A stretch of 64,000 nucleotides of DNA from Ancylostoma caninum (GCA_037903475.1 JBAJFG010000180.1:434001-498000); one strand, 5' to 3'. Numbered from the stretch's first letter, positions 45,251-57,574 are shown. A program made the numbers and translations. Notes: a model not told the origin generated them from the sequence alone.

Positions 45251-46542
45251 CGGCATCCAGATAAGGGGAGTAAAGAGTGTGAGGAGTGCACAGTAAATGT
45301 GTTGAAATTACCTGATAGAGTTGCTTTGAAGGCTCATTTAATGCATATTAGGTTGTGGTTGGGGCTCAGCAAAAAAATGCACAAATCCAGTTATTGACAG
45401 TTTGATTTAACCTCCGTGATTATGAGATAATTGCAGCATACAAATCCTTGGTCGTTTTTGCTCCACGGAACGACAAAACTCGGAAATATTGCTAACGATA
45501 AAACTGTTTCCACTTCAAACCAGAATAGAGAGGAGTCAAGTCATTGGCCCCCAACCAGGCATGTATGGAAGTGGAATTCGAAATCCCGTAAAACGTAGAA
45601 CGGAAAACGGAAGGCCAAAAATGGGTGGAAAACGGAAAGCGTGAAATGGAAAACGGAAAATTTTGCCCAAGCATAGGTTTGTGAACAAAAGTCCTTCTCA
45701 ACATTGGATTCCTAAGTATATTCTTGATGAGCATAAATGGTGACTCTTTCAAGTAATTAGGTAACTTCCAGTATACAGATGGTACTTACTTCAAACGCTT
45801 GGAATATAGGGAGATCGAGGAGTATCTATTCTTCACCTATTGCATGAGATTATCAGGGTGATATACTCAATAAGAATCTTTCTCACTGAGTGTTTAAGTA
45901 GACGAGAAGCTGTAAAGTGTGAAAAGTGCGACTTCTTTGCTTTACTTTGGAGCAAACCTATTCTGCCAAAATTCAGACAAAAAGGTAACTACGATAGTTA
46001 ATACATTTGGAATCTGAGGAGGATCACGTTATTCACAAAGGATCCCGGTGGAGCTAGTTAGCAATAGAGGAGAGAGCAGAAGGCTAGTGTGTGGCGAATC
46101 TGAAACAGAAGCAACCTAAATATGAAGCAAAACATCAGGCACCAACGGCGCCAGTGTGCAGATGGGGATCATCGCCTGATTGAAACAGTGACAATTATGA
46201 TGTAGCCTTATGCTTTCGACGTTGAAAGAAAGCCTTCACCATGCGTTTTTTCGCAAGAATGCTTGGTGCTCTTACCATGGCACGTCACAGTTTCATTGAA
46301 GTTTTATATCAGTTCACCCCACAGTTCTGTGGCACCTTTTTCGAGAATTTTAGGAGAGCAGGGCACCTGTATTGCATATTTGGAAGAATGATGAAGACCA
46401 GCGAGATTGCGACGGACAGTTTACACAGCAGCTGAGACAAAAAAAAAGTTAAACAAATCAGTTCGAATTTGGTAAATGGCGTTTGGACGTCAATTTTGGC
46501 GTCATAGTTGTGAACTCATGTGCATTGCGCGCCGAAACATCC

Positions 46543-46806
46543 GATTACGTGACGTTCGTCACCCTTCCTTTCGCGAACGCGGCGAAAAGGGCGGAGTGCG
46601 CGACGAACCCTCCCGGGGTGTGGGGTGTTATACCTGGAGAGGGCGGTGCGGCCCAGCTCTGCGATTGGTCAGAGCTCGTCCGCGCCTCCCACTCCAGGTA
46701 TAACGCTCCATACCCACCCTCCCGGCGTCCGCGCTAGGGAAAAAAAGGTAGTGCCGCGCGCGAATTCGCACGCGGCGGCGCGGCGGGTGACGAACTTCCG
46801 TAGACG
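46543..46806. mobile_element. MULE-type MITE, 9-bp target duplication
   Basis: The flanks are GAAACATCC at 46534-46542 and 46807-46815. The ends GATTACGTGACGTTCGTCAC and GTGACGAACTTCCGTAGACG form an imperfect TIR. Inside, GGGGTGTTATACCTGGAG faces CTCCAGGTATAACGCTCC. The matching region of copy 1 lacks it, which supports real insertion. No coding sequence. Confidence 0.85.
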
Positions 46807-46835
46807 GAAACATCCCTCTTCAGGATAGGGAAATA

Positions 46836-47040
46836 CAGGGCATTCACTTCAGAGTAAACATCGCGTTGCAATACGCGCGCGAGCTGATCCATTCCAGTAG
46901 ATCAAATTCTCAATCGAAAGGCTACGCGCGAATGGTTTTTAGCGGTTCGGAAGTAGCCTTTCGTTTGAGAATTCGATCTATTGGAATGGATCAGCTCGCG
47001 CGTACTGCAACACGATGTTTATTCCGAGGTGAATGCCCTG
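46836..47040. mobile_element. 205-bp palindromic MITE, TA target
   Basis: CAGGGCATTCACTTC and GAGGTGAATGCCCTG terminate it and TA lies on both sides (46834-46835, 47041-47042). The inner arms GCGCGAGCTGATCCATTCC and GGAATGGATCAGCTCGCGCG continue the pairing. Copy 1 near 38147 reads GGGAAATAC with a single TA, a natural empty site. Tc1/mariner-type by target choice. Confidence 0.9.
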
Positions 47041-47190
47041 TACCCCGAAAGCAACAATCCCTTCTCCCTCCATAATTTTCAGGGATTTTCCGTTTTCCGG
47101 GCCAAAAACCCATAAAACGTAAAACGGAAGGCCAAAAATGGGCGGAAAACGGAATGCGTAAAACGGAAAGCGAAAAATCCCGCACACCCC

Positions 47191-47630
47191 TGCTTCCAAT
47201 GCGTTCTCTACGAAAATTTTATCGTGAGAAATCGTGGCAGACGCTATCTGGCGGCCCTGCTGATGACAAGCTCCTCCCTTTTAGCAGTGACAACACTGCC
47301 GTCGCCATCATCTTGACCGTAGGAACTTGTAGCTTTGTTGGAGTATAGAGAACAATGTTCAGCATCATTCGCACTATTTTTCGTACCACTTCTCTTTTTC
47401 GGGAATGACATGAAGGAATATGGCACATGAGTGTAAATTAGGAGATACTAGGCATGTGTAGGGCATTAATATTGACGCCACGAAGCCTCACGGGACCAAG
47501 AAAAAGCAAGGATGTATCACAGCTTTCTGTAAAAGCAGATGCCACAATACGTGAACAGTAAAATCACCGCGGAGTGAGTTTTGGCTTCTTTTCTCCACAA
47601 CATTTTTTCTTCACAACTCTATAGGTATCT
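47191..47630. other. No recognisable feature
   Basis: Short frames on both strands without motifs. AT-rich. Confidence 0.3.
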
Positions 47631-47632
47631 TC

Positions 47633-48022
47633 CTATGGGAATAAGATCTTGCGAACACCAGGCCTGGACCTCAGCTTTTCAGGCTGGTATGCTTTATAAT
47701 TAGTCACTTTCACCGGATACCAACGACGATGGAAACTATCATCAAATTCTTCGCCTGGATGGAGCGCCTGCTCTTCAAAAGCAAAAATTCCCCATAATTG
47801 AGAACTTGTTAACTGATCGCCTTGTCGAACCCCTCTCCTGACACCGATCATGAGGTCTGTGTAGAATTGCGGAATTTTGGGAGTGAAATTGCTGTAGACC
47901 TCACGAAATTTCTTGATGTGTTGAGTAGGAACGTCTTGGTTGCCGAGTACATCCAGGACAGTTTCTGTCTAAACGGAGTCGAAGGCTTTCTTCAAGTCGA
48001 TGAAGGTGAAACAGAGAGGCAT
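47633..48022 (-). pseudogene. RTE-type non-LTR reverse transcriptase fragment
   Basis: The minus strand reads MPLCFTFIDLKKAFDSV, then a TAG, then ETVLDVLGNQDVPTQHIKKF and YTDLMIGVRRGVRQGDQL. These are RT motif A (the Asp of DLKKAFDSV) and the RGVRQGD block of motif B, in the arrangement of RTE-clade elements. Downstream the catalytic FADD block is not recognisable, so the copy is truncated. Both ends are fragmentary. Confidence 0.85.
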
Positions 48023-48035
48023 CGTGGTTATTCTG

Positions 48036-50025
48036 CCTGGACAGATCTATGAGGTCCACTTAGAGGTTAGAGCGATTAGTTTAATTTCTTTTCACTTCGA
48101 ACAAGATGAAGAAGCTAATTGGAGAATTCTCATGTAGCTCTCACTGCGCCTGTTGTGGTATTCATAGGTTGAGATCCCAGTGCTACACCTAGCTGATTCT
48201 TCCTCCGACAGGGGAATTAGTAGAGCACACCTAGATCTGAATGCCTGCAAAGCAGCATTCTGGATCAGACATCAAATTCGTGCGAAATAAGGCAGTGGAG
48301 ATTGGAAAGAACGGAAATCCATTTCTTCCTCAACTTCTCATGATGCACCGGTTTCGATACACATAGTTTCCACAGAGTAAGCTCTTAGAAAGACAACAAT
48401 GCAATTTAAATAATCTTTCTTTGCCATTTTCTAATTCTTTGATCCTGTCTATTACAATTCTTATTCAAAATGCAAAGGCGGTCCATGTGGCGCAAAATTA
48501 CTGGGAGGGGCGCATCTCGGTGGCATAGCATGTCCAGCGGAGAATTCCTAGGCTACGAAAATAGCCTGCCAGGGATGTGGGCGGAGCTTGGGGCCGAAAA
48601 TTTGAATACCATGGATTCCATCGAAACTGGCATTATTCGATAGACCATGTCGAAACAAATGGAATGGTGTATTCAACATTTCTTGGCAAATTCTAGATAC
48701 TGTGAAAATCACGAATAAATGGAAATATCAAGCAGTTGTGAAAGGTTTCCAAATTTGGACTCCTCGAATTCTGGCTAGTGTTCGCAACAAAATCCCCTTG
48801 CTGCGCTTGATGCGTAAAAAGCGTACAACGTTCTCCTTTAATGGCAGCGACTGTACTTCGTTCCATAACCGTTGCGGTGCACGTGAACATTGGAGCAGAG
48901 TACTATATAAACATATATACACTATATAAACAACATATATCATAATGTAGCCTTTTTCGGTCTCAGGAAACACTTACTGCGTCTATTCTGGCAGTGTACG
49001 ACTTTAAAAGCCTCTAAACCTTACGGCTTATTTGCATCTCCAGAAGGAATCTCCTTTACTAGACAAGCAACGCATTTCTGAGTGGTGAAAAACAGCACCT
49101 CTCGAAAAATTTGAAAAATTCTGAAGTATCGGAAATGTAGTTGAAAGGGGTACCAAAATGCTCGTGATGAGCTCTAGATTACAAAAATATAACTTTTACT
49201 TTACATTTCTGACATAATATACACGTCAAGTAGCATGTATCCTCAGGTTACAATTATCGCAGAGTCTCACTCGCTAATTTGTACCCGCAGGTACTTTGGG
49301 AAGTAAATGCTTTTCGAGCGAACATTTGAAAATCATTTTAGGCTCACCTTGTACATAGATCTCGTTTAAACGAATCGATTGGTGGGCAGAACTTTTGACA
49401 AGGAGCAAAACGAACTGCGTTATGAAGAAGAAACAAAAAAAAAACGCGAATTCGCATTTTTTTCGTTTTCTGTCCAAAAATTGCCGTGGTTACTGTAGTT
49501 GCCTGCGGCTCTCCTGCTCCACGCTGGTGTATGAGCTCGAAGGTCTCGTAAGACAGTCGCCTCTTGAACCCGTGGCTTCTTTTGCGCTGTCGTGGAGAAG
49601 TTGGCAGTTTATTATTTCAATGTCCTGACCAGAAAGTAGTAATTTAAGCGAGTATTCGAGCATTTCATTCGAACAAGTATTTGAAAAGTCGAATATTTGG
49701 AGAAAAAGGCCTGTTTTCGTATATATTCAAAAGTCGGAAGCTCGAAATTTTCACTTTGCGAACATGTTCAAAAGTAGGAAAGTTGAGAGTCGAATTTTGA
49801 AATCACTCGATCACTCGAACAACCAAAACTTTTTGGAAAATGTTCAGGCATACCCAGTTGTTATCCCCCCACAAATGGTGTTGCCACAGGTTTTGAGGAG
49901 ATGCTGCCAGTGTCCATTCGTTGAGATACCGTTTCCTCCAGCTTTTTAGAGACCTTTCCTCGGATTTGGTTAGCATGGCCTAATTTCTTCGCTCTTTTAT
50001 GGTAAATTAACTTGGAACGTGATTG
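48036..50025. other. No recognisable gene; diffuse TTCGAA remnants at 49.65-49.8 kb
   Basis: Mostly unique-looking sequence. 49650-49815 has TTCGAGCATTTCATTCGAAC and GTCGAATATTTGG words, a decayed member of the TTCGAA family. Frames of 60-81 codons lack motifs. Confidence 0.35.
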
Positions 50026-50027
50026 TA

Positions 50028-50924
50028 CAGGGTACGTCAGAATTATTGACGCACCTAAAATGAGTCTGTAGAAAAGAATAGATGCAAAAACATTTCAAAT
50101 AGGCATATGCAGAATAAAATGCCTTGGCGATCCGAATAAATGCACTCTTGTTCACAGCAAGCTCCTTCCTTGCTGAAGCACTCACAGAGACGACGAGGGT
50201 TCGCACAGCGTCAGCGTTGCAACTAACTCAGGTCTACTTTGTCCCAGATTTTGAACAGGTAAGCCTTTGGGAGCTTGATGTTTCTGTGAATGATAGCGCA
50301 GCTCTTGTTCTCTAAGGTGTCCATATGGAGTCATCCGTAGGCTGGAACTCGGTTCACAAGGAAGCCTATTCTCTGCCAAATTGAAGACCCTCAAGTAGAT
50401 TTTTGAAACTAGGCCCGTACCACTTTTGTCTCTTGCGCAACAGCCAAGCCCTGCCAAAGTACCTATGAATTCATCTTGTGATGTGAACTAAGATCAGCAA
50501 GAAGATGTGCCCTTAGAAGATTGCTTGGATGAGAAACAAAGAAAGGAAAAAATTTTCTATAGTAAAACATAGATGCCTTTCTTTGGCGGGAACACGACAA
50601 GACTTGCGAACAAGAATATGCTTTCATGTGATACTTGGAGAGCAAGACCTGCCCCACTTCCCATAGGAGTATCGTTTTCCTATAGCTCACCCTCTTTATA
50701 TTATGGAAGAATAATGGACAAACTTCAGTTGCGGCGCATTGGCGATATTCTCTGCTGACATCTTCGTGGCTGCTTTTACAAGGAGAGAGCGCTCTCCTAA
50801 CAGGAGTGGATTTTTTGTATTTGCTAAGACATGACTCATTTTGGATATGCATATATAGTGGTTTTTGGGATGTTGTTCTTTTTACAGCTCAACTTCAGTG
50901 CTTCAATATTTGTGACGCACCCTG
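50028..50924. mobile_element. 0.9-kb Tc1/mariner-type element
   Basis: CAGGGTACGTCAGAATTATT at the left mirrors TTCAATATTTGTGACGCACCCTG at the right, imperfectly, with TA on both sides (50026-50027, 50925-50926). The length is below that of an intact element, and I found no DDE motif in the 129-codon minus frame (50463-50852) or others. Probably a deletion derivative. Confidence 0.65.
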
Positions 50925-50926
50925 TA

Positions 50927-52944
50927 TTGTGCGGTCGAAGTTCCCCCAGGCAACGTTTGATGCAGACCTGCCTGTGTAGTCATCGGGTTGTTTGCGCTTG
51001 ACCCGGTTGTCTTCCGGAATGTTTCGCGTATGCGTCGCGTCTTGTTGGATATCCGGAACTGGAAACGCCGTTGCCGAGCACGTTTTCTCCTCAACTCTCA
51101 TGATGAGCACGTGCCTCGGCCTTTTTTCATTTCACTCTTTCTTACCATGCGCTTTTGAGTGAACTTCCCAGCATGAATGAAACTAAAATGTGTGCAGTTT
51201 CTATCGCCTCATGAAGAAAATGAATATGTTATAGATCTCCTATGATGGTACTGACATTGTACCCTCGTCCCTTAAAGAGAACAAATCTCATCCATGTACC
51301 TCATTAGAACAATATATGCGATATTTGATGTAATTGGGTAGCCTGCCGGCAGAAGCATTTTGAATATTCACGTGTAAAGAGGAAGAGGGAAAAAATGACA
51401 AACCATGAAGTCAGAGAAGAACTCTTGTATTTGCTGCCCTTTACTATGAGTAATAATACTCTCGAAATTCTCCGGCGCTGAAGCATTTCGCTTGCAGACA
51501 AATGGACCACCGTCTGGCAGTTTTAATATTCCATAATGGCATGTGGTCTGCCGCGACGACAATTATGTACCCTGAACAAGCGTGAATGACTCGTTCGAAA
51601 TAGTTGCGAAACCGAACTCATTCAGAATTTATACGACGATTTGGTATTTTCTTCACGGTAAACACGCTCAATTTCAATTGTTCTCTTTGAAGTCTAGCGA
51701 GATCTCCTTATCTGATGCTTCGTCACGTTTCTCTTAGCTCAACAGTTCAATCACCATTTCTTATCGGACGCAGTCTTTTTATGACATTTGTTCCCTTGGC
51801 TATACTCTTGGTAAGACTGCCTTGTTGCGATGAATAAATAAGCATAAATTTACACTGCTGTAACAACACTAGCCGGTTCCGGGGCCGTTTCCCAGAAACA
51901 CAGCCTCCGAACTCACTGTCCACAGTCAGCAAGTGCATTCAAGCGCGCTCTGCGTTCGAAAGAAACGCAGAAATGGATGTGCTCAGATGGCGCAAGTAAA
52001 CCAGCGCCTACTTGACTTCACAACAAGAGCGAGTGCCAGTATAGGTTGCTGCAGGTCATGCACACATAGGGTGCACCCGTTCATCGGTACTCTTTATGGC
52101 AGCACATGACCGAAAGCACATTTGCATAACTCCTCCTTCCATAATTCGCTGCAGGAGGCGACTTTATTGTGACATCTGCCACGTGCATGCAGTGGCTGCA
52201 GAGGCCAGCAGTCCAGCTCTGACGTTTTCTCTTGCGAACACTCTTTCTTAGCGATTTCCCCCTAACAGATTCTGTTTTATGGACTATTTCCGACAGCAAA
52301 ATGCGTGCTTTTTTCCATTTTCGACCACATTTCAATACCGCCAATTAACACTTTTTTGAAATGCTCATTCAACGCATTGTTTCCGCATCTGTTCACTGTT
52401 CTTTCTTTTCCATGAAGAGTTATTAGTAGATCAAAACGAATTTGCTTTACCCGTAACATTGTACAGGGTCGCCGATAATTAATAGTAAACCAATACTTTG
52501 ATGCTAAAACCGTACAGTGAACTATCGTGAGTTCGGATTTCATGATCAATTTGTAGACCCTCTGCTGATTTATAACTATCGAACAGTTTCGGGAACTTTC
52601 TTCATGAGCTGGAAGCCATTGCGCGATTCTCGCAGACAAAACTAACACTCTATTTCGTGCCAATGTTCTGGCACAACTGATTCCCTCAAGTCCTTGTTTT
52701 TGGTGTGAGCTGAGCAGGTCCTGCACTACAACAATAACCAGGCTAAGCAGTTCGATGTGTTTGAAAACGATGTAAACCAGAGCAATTTTCAATGAAAAAG
52801 TACGACAAGATTTTGTTTGGAAGTCCTAACTCCAGTAAGCTGGCGAAGTTTCAACCACAGCAATTGTATTGTCTCTATAATTGCTATCCAATATCTTAAT
52901 TGTTACCGCTAAAACTAAGTTCTTGTACAGAATTTTAATCGACT
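50927..52944. other. Unassigned interval
   Basis: The longest non-repeat frame is 171 codons on the minus strand (52277-52792), with the patch YWFTINYRRPCTMLRVKQ but no family I can name. At 52466 TACAGGGTCGCCGATAATTA looks like a Tc1-type terminus, but no partner end was found. Confidence 0.35.
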
Positions 52945-53358
52945 TAAAGGCAGAGGGCCACCTCGTTCTGCCTGTTGGATTTACCAACATATCCTGGACC
53001 TTCTCATTATGTTGATCCCTGGGATGTACATCAACAGGCACAGAAGCGACGAAATCCACATTTTTGAAAAGCACGAACTGGATAAAAATTTGGAGCCCGG
53101 AGGCGGATCGCTCCAAGCAGTGCTGGCTTCCTGCCACGGCTGCCGCGTCGGTCAACGAGTCTTGGCGTGTCCAATCGATAAGATCAACGGCTTCACATGT
53201 CAACTCGGGTTGGCAAACTGTTACAGACCCCGTCATGGAAGACGGGTTTATAGACCATTCTGAGACAATTAATGTATACCGTTGGATCCATCGCGCCGAG
53301 TAGATGCAGAATCTGCTGTTAGCTGAATTACGAAAATGAGGTGAACCCCTGCCTTTAA
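52945..53358. mobile_element. TTAAAGGCAG inverted-repeat element, 414 bp
   Basis: TTAAAGGCAG(AGG) at the left is mirrored by CCTGCCTTTAA at the right. TTAA at both ends may be target sequence or part of the TIR. The short frames inside are not supported. Confidence 0.65.
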
Positions 53359-53400
53359 GGTAGGTGCACGAGTAATTTCTGGCCATCCTTTATTAGTGGG

Positions 53401-53742
53401 TTAAAGGCAGTGTCTCACCTCAGCTACACCGGCCGAGAATTCGCTTAAATTCTCGGCCGGTGTACGAGGCACCTCTCGCCTTTCTAAGGGCAGGCCGACA
53501 CTGCGGCGCAGTTTTCGGCAATGAGAACACCTATGCGATCAATGAGATCAAAAGAGGAGCAGAGAAGTCATACAGATTTCTTGCCGTGGAACTCGTCCGC
53601 GACAAATTGGACTGGCCCCTCGAAAACGGGTTTTTCGCGAGTTTTATTAGAAATCATATACATTTTTGAACTCGGCACGTCGAGTAGGTCCAGATTCTGT
53701 TGATATCCCATAATCGAAAATGAAGTGAGACACTGCCTTTAA
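53401..53742. mobile_element. TTAAAGGCAGTGTCTCAC element, 342 bp
   Basis: TTAAAGGCAGTGTCTCACCT is mirrored by GTGAGACACTGCCTTTAA. Near the left end CACCGGCCGAGAATT pairs with AATTCTCGGCCGGTG to form a strong hairpin. It shares its first ten bases with the 52.9-kb element and with a lone end at 41815. Confidence 0.8.
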
Positions 53743-53795
53743 GTGGTATGTCCACTCTGTCCATTTTTTAAAAAGATGTTCTATGTTGCCATAAG

Positions 53796-54374
53796 TCACA
53801 GTGGCTTCTTCAATGGCGGTTTGTCCGCCCATTTGCTAACTCTTCGAAATGTTTCGCAGATGATCCTCATGACGAGTTTGTTCAGAGCCGCCAATTCATT
53901 CGATTTTTGGGTTCGAGAAGAGAAACGCCATGCCAAGAAGGACGGCGTTATCTCTTTGTATTCAAAAGGATCCAGAAGTCGTTGCTCTCAGGGGCATTGG
54001 GTAGATAGATTATAAATGCCAGAGAAACGGTCGAATTTCTGGTGGGCCGCTATGAAAGCGTTGGCAATGTGGAGCTTGACACTATCGAGCTTTCTGATGA
54101 ATCCCGCAATGCAAACGGTACATTTGAGATATGCGATGCTCAAGAAAAAAAGAAAAGTTGATTGGTGGGAGTGATTTTTTTTTACTCCCGAGGCCACAGA
54201 CATGTGCCTTTTTTGAGATTCCATTACCATAGTTTTTTTGTTTGTGCCGTCTTTCTTAGCGCAGATTGCTTGAACAGTTTTATTAGCATTCTGTTCCTCA
54301 ACTGAGCGCCAGTAGAGGCAGGTGCCGGTGATGCTGTTTTTTTTAATCGACTTGACACTCATTCTTTGGCTCAT
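53796..54374 (-). pseudogene. Decayed frame of about 190 codons, unidentified
   Basis: From MSQRMSVKSIKKNS the frame runs past TGTCLYWRSVEEQ, LHIANAFIAAHQKFDRFSGI and NLSTQCP to a TGA. It then continues in the same frame through LLDPFEYKEITPSFLAW and IICETFRRVSKWADKPPLKK to a stop near 53796. The same-frame coding flavour on both sides of one TGA suggests a recently broken gene or a transposon protein. The CLYW-to-Cys-to-His spacing faintly recalls FLYWCH-type zinc fingers, but the match is too weak to assign. Confidence 0.35.
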
Positions 54375-55521
54375 AGTTCAAGGGAACTCTCTTTGGAACA
54401 AGGAACATGTGTCTTATAAGAAAACTATGACAAACGGGAAGGAAAAATTACTAGTGACAGGAACCGCAAGGACTTACTGTCTTAACACCCAGTACACGGT
54501 ACTATAGGTTATAGTTTCAGCGGGCATTTAAAGGTGGTTTGTTTCTCTACTTTGTTTATGGGTGAGGCCAGTGAACTGTCATCACATATGAAAATCTGGT
54601 AATTCGATGGGGGACAGCGCTTCTCTTTCCACGTTCTTGAGCGCGTTATAAGAATACTCAGATGTTAGATGTTGGGGGTCATTCAGATAATCGCGAATAG
54701 GAAATGAAACTAATCCGACTAGAGGCTCAGACTAAGCACTCTGAAACATCTTCTTTCCAGGACCTGACGGGAAATACGATATCTCTTTTGCTCAAGTTCC
54801 TGGAGTTTTCTGTGCAAAGCATCTTTTCCACTTGTTGTTGAAAAGATGAAAAGATGAACAGTAAAGTGCACTTCTGCGCAGAATCCGAGGCATTCATCAG
54901 TTGTAGTTTAGGGATGAAGATTAGATGTAAATACTTTCCTTTTTGATGGTGGATCATGAAAGAATTCGTAGCTTCTTCGCCGAGAACCTTGCAATCGCTT
55001 TGTACGGGAAATGGTTGGGTCGGAATTTCGGGCCGAAGTGGCCCATTGACTAAAATGTCAACTTGGTAAAGATGAACCCTTCTCTCTTCATTTTCATTCC
55101 AACTTCAGAGTCTTACCAAGTATTACATGACGTTCGGACTGTTTATAGGGGAGAGTGAAAATAGCTGATAGGTGGCAAGACTGTTAAGAAGTTAAGAAAT
55201 GGAATAATCGCCTCAAGGGTGCCCTCTCACCCTCTCTCCCCCGCGAGTCTTTTCGATACGCCCGCATACATTAACGAAGACAGTCTTTAGGATTTTCTAA
55301 AGAAAAGTAAACTCTTATGAAGAAGCGAATTTTCAGAACAGGGTGTTCGATTACATCTTTTGTGTACTTGGACGAAAGTGAACCAGTAAACCATTCTACA
55401 ATCTAGGTATTCTGCAATGTCATGATACTCTCGGTACTACCAGTAAACGGCCGTTCAAAAGCTGAGTAAGGATAGTTCTACGCGCCGAGTTTATTCTTTG
55501 AGCCCTGCATCTTCTCTATCC
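54375..55521. other. No recognisable feature
   Basis: Unique-looking AT-rich sequence. No repeats or motifs seen. Confidence 0.35.
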
Positions 55522-56176
55522 TTAACCCATTGACGACCGCGCGCATTTTTGCGTGTCTGGCGCGTGGGACCAACGCCCCATTCAAGAGTGCAGCGCCCGA
55601 GGAGTTCCACACTGTTACGATAAGAGGATTCGGAATAAAACAGATCTTTCTGCAAATGTAATCTGAAATCTAGTTCTAGAAGGTCTCTCTATCATCTGAC
55701 CAGAAAAGGAGAGAACCTAAAAGCTTTTTGCTTTCATTGAGGCCGAAAGAAGTTTGAAAAAGGTGTTTTGAGTGCTGTGAGGGAGTGTCCAGAGACTATA
55801 CACGTTCCTAAGGCTCTAGCCTGACTAATAAGCAAGCGGAAGGTGTAGCGAACGTGTTTCTGTGCAGGAAATATGGCTTTTGCACAGAGTATTTCCATCC
55901 ATTACAAAAGAAATGTAAAGCAATCTTTCTCGGCTTCAAAATTCCATTCTTTTCATGAAGTTTGTCGCAATAAAGGAGAACTTCTATTTGAACTGCACTT
56001 GTCTGAGATCTTTTTAGGAAGGACTGTAACCATTCCATATGGAAATGCTGCAAAATAGTTCGAAAATAAGGTCTAGTACTTGTCAAGAAGGGCGCGGCTC
56101 ACCGGTGAGCCGCACGGTCCCACGCGACCAGAAAAGCGCGGCTCACCGGTGAGCCACGCGGTCGTCAATGGGTTAA
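55522..56176. mobile_element. piggyBac-like MITE, TTAA target
   Basis: The ends TTAACCCATTGACGACCGCG and CGCGGTCGTCAATGGGTTAA are exact complements. A CCC start after TTAA matches the piggyBac terminal pattern. The right subterminal region has two copies of GCGCGGCTCACCGGTGAGCC, each with a perfect palindrome, spaced about 46 bases apart. At 655 bp and with no transposase motif it is non-autonomous. The 92-codon minus frame inside is unsupported. Confidence 0.85.
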
Positions 56177-57395
56177 AACGCAAAGTGCAATGACCAACAA
56201 AGCTACCCGAAATGCATCTCCAATTTTTACTTGCCCTTTTAGATGTCCACATATTGTTCATTTGAACCTATGTTTTTTTTTTCTTTTGACACATGCATGA
56301 ACCAATCTTTGTACGTATCTTGATCAAATATGCTGAACTTCAGGAGAAGTTCTTCTGTATATATTCGTATTTCTGCGAACAAGTTGTCTTCGTTCTGCTC
56401 TGATTTCTGCTATTCATAAATTAGATTAAATTCAGAAGATAAATTAATTAAATTAATTAATAAATTCAGTAGATTCTGTGCCTTCTAGTAGTTGGTATAC
56501 ACCTCAAAAAGATCATGATCGACTTTGTGCAATATTCACAAAACAGTCAACCACAGGGAAACGCTCCTTTGTTCAAAAGATCATCAGCTGTAGTTGAGAG
56601 AACTGACATGTCAACTTTTTTAAGAATTAGTTTAGAATAGCATAGGCTCAATCCAGCCAATAATTGTCTAAAAGTGACTAGTTTCTGTGAATACAGCTGG
56701 CATGTGCGTTGATTATGAGAACGTGAGCCCTTGGCAGTACTAGAAGTTGTACTTGCATGGTTTTGAAAAAATAGCAACAAAAGTTTCGATTTCTGTGAAC
56801 CAAACACACCCCAAGACTGGTTTAAATGTTAGAGAGGAGAGGCTTTTGGAAATTCTGTTATGGTCGACTCTCAGTGCTTGTATGTAGTATCGAAACGGCT
56901 GCTTAGGAACGGTGAACGCAAACGGAAACTGAGAAAAAAAAGAAGATAGGAAGGTAGTTTTGAAAAAGAAGCAGAGTGATGCTAACGAATTTCATCGTAA
57001 TCTAGCGTAGCCATCAATTAATTGCTGAGCAGGAATCTGCTGCAAAAAAATTCTTAGGGAAGTACATATATGAGTTTGTGGGAAAATGTTGCGTATAAGA
57101 AAATTGAATAAATTAGAAGAAACAAATTTTTCTTCTTCGACAATAAATTGCCATTGACATGCGTCATAACGTGGTAACAGTATACATATGCAAGAGTCCC
57201 CCTACTCTCTTTTGTTTCTAAAATTCTAGAAGATTCTTTGAGTTATCTATTCATGCTATGATTGATGTATCCTACACAAATGGCATTATGGTGATGCGCA
57301 ATAGATGGCTAGTATGTGCTCAGAATATGGAAACACTCCCGCTGCCCATCTATATAAAGTACATTGAACTTCAAACGGACGCAGACAAGGACCAC
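56177..57395. other. No recognisable feature
   Basis: AT-rich unique-looking sequence. An ATTAATTAAATTAATTAA-like run lies at 56440-56462. Confidence 0.35.
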
Positions 57396-57401
57396 GGGGC
57401 G

Positions 57402-57465
57402 GCTCTCTTGGGCAGAGACACGGGCGCATGCTGACCGCCTGCGTCTCTGCCCAAGAGAGCCGCGC
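57402..57465. repeat. Hairpin with stem of about 21 bp
   Basis: GCGGCTCTCTTGGGCAGAGAC and GTCTCTGCCCAAGAGAGCCGC are exact complements separated by about 22 bases. The geometry could give a small-RNA precursor-like hairpin, but it is equally a mini fold-back element. A (GTGTATAT)n tract follows at 57520-57570. Confidence 0.75.
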
Positions 57466-57574
57466 CGCGATCCCGACCCTTGTCTGAGGACATTTGGAGT
57501 TTCCTGTAGAATGTCGTGTATGTGTGTATATGTGTGTATATGTGTGTATGTTCGTGTGTATGTGTGTGTACAGT

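Larger units (their letters stand above)
45582..47190 (+). repeat. 1.13-kb dispersed repeat, copy 2 (two MITEs inserted)
   Basis: Terminal direct blocks are at 45582-45670 and 47108-47190. The interior is parallel to copy 1 (GTTATTCACAAAGGAT, AATGCTT, GGCACGTCACAGTTTCAT). Comparison with copy 1 around 38120-38170 gives the pre-insertion state for both MITEs. Confidence 0.7.

Noticed and set aside
52277..52792. 171-codon minus frame as a gene
   Set aside because: Longest non-periodic frame in its region, but no motif, splice context or homologous pattern recognised.
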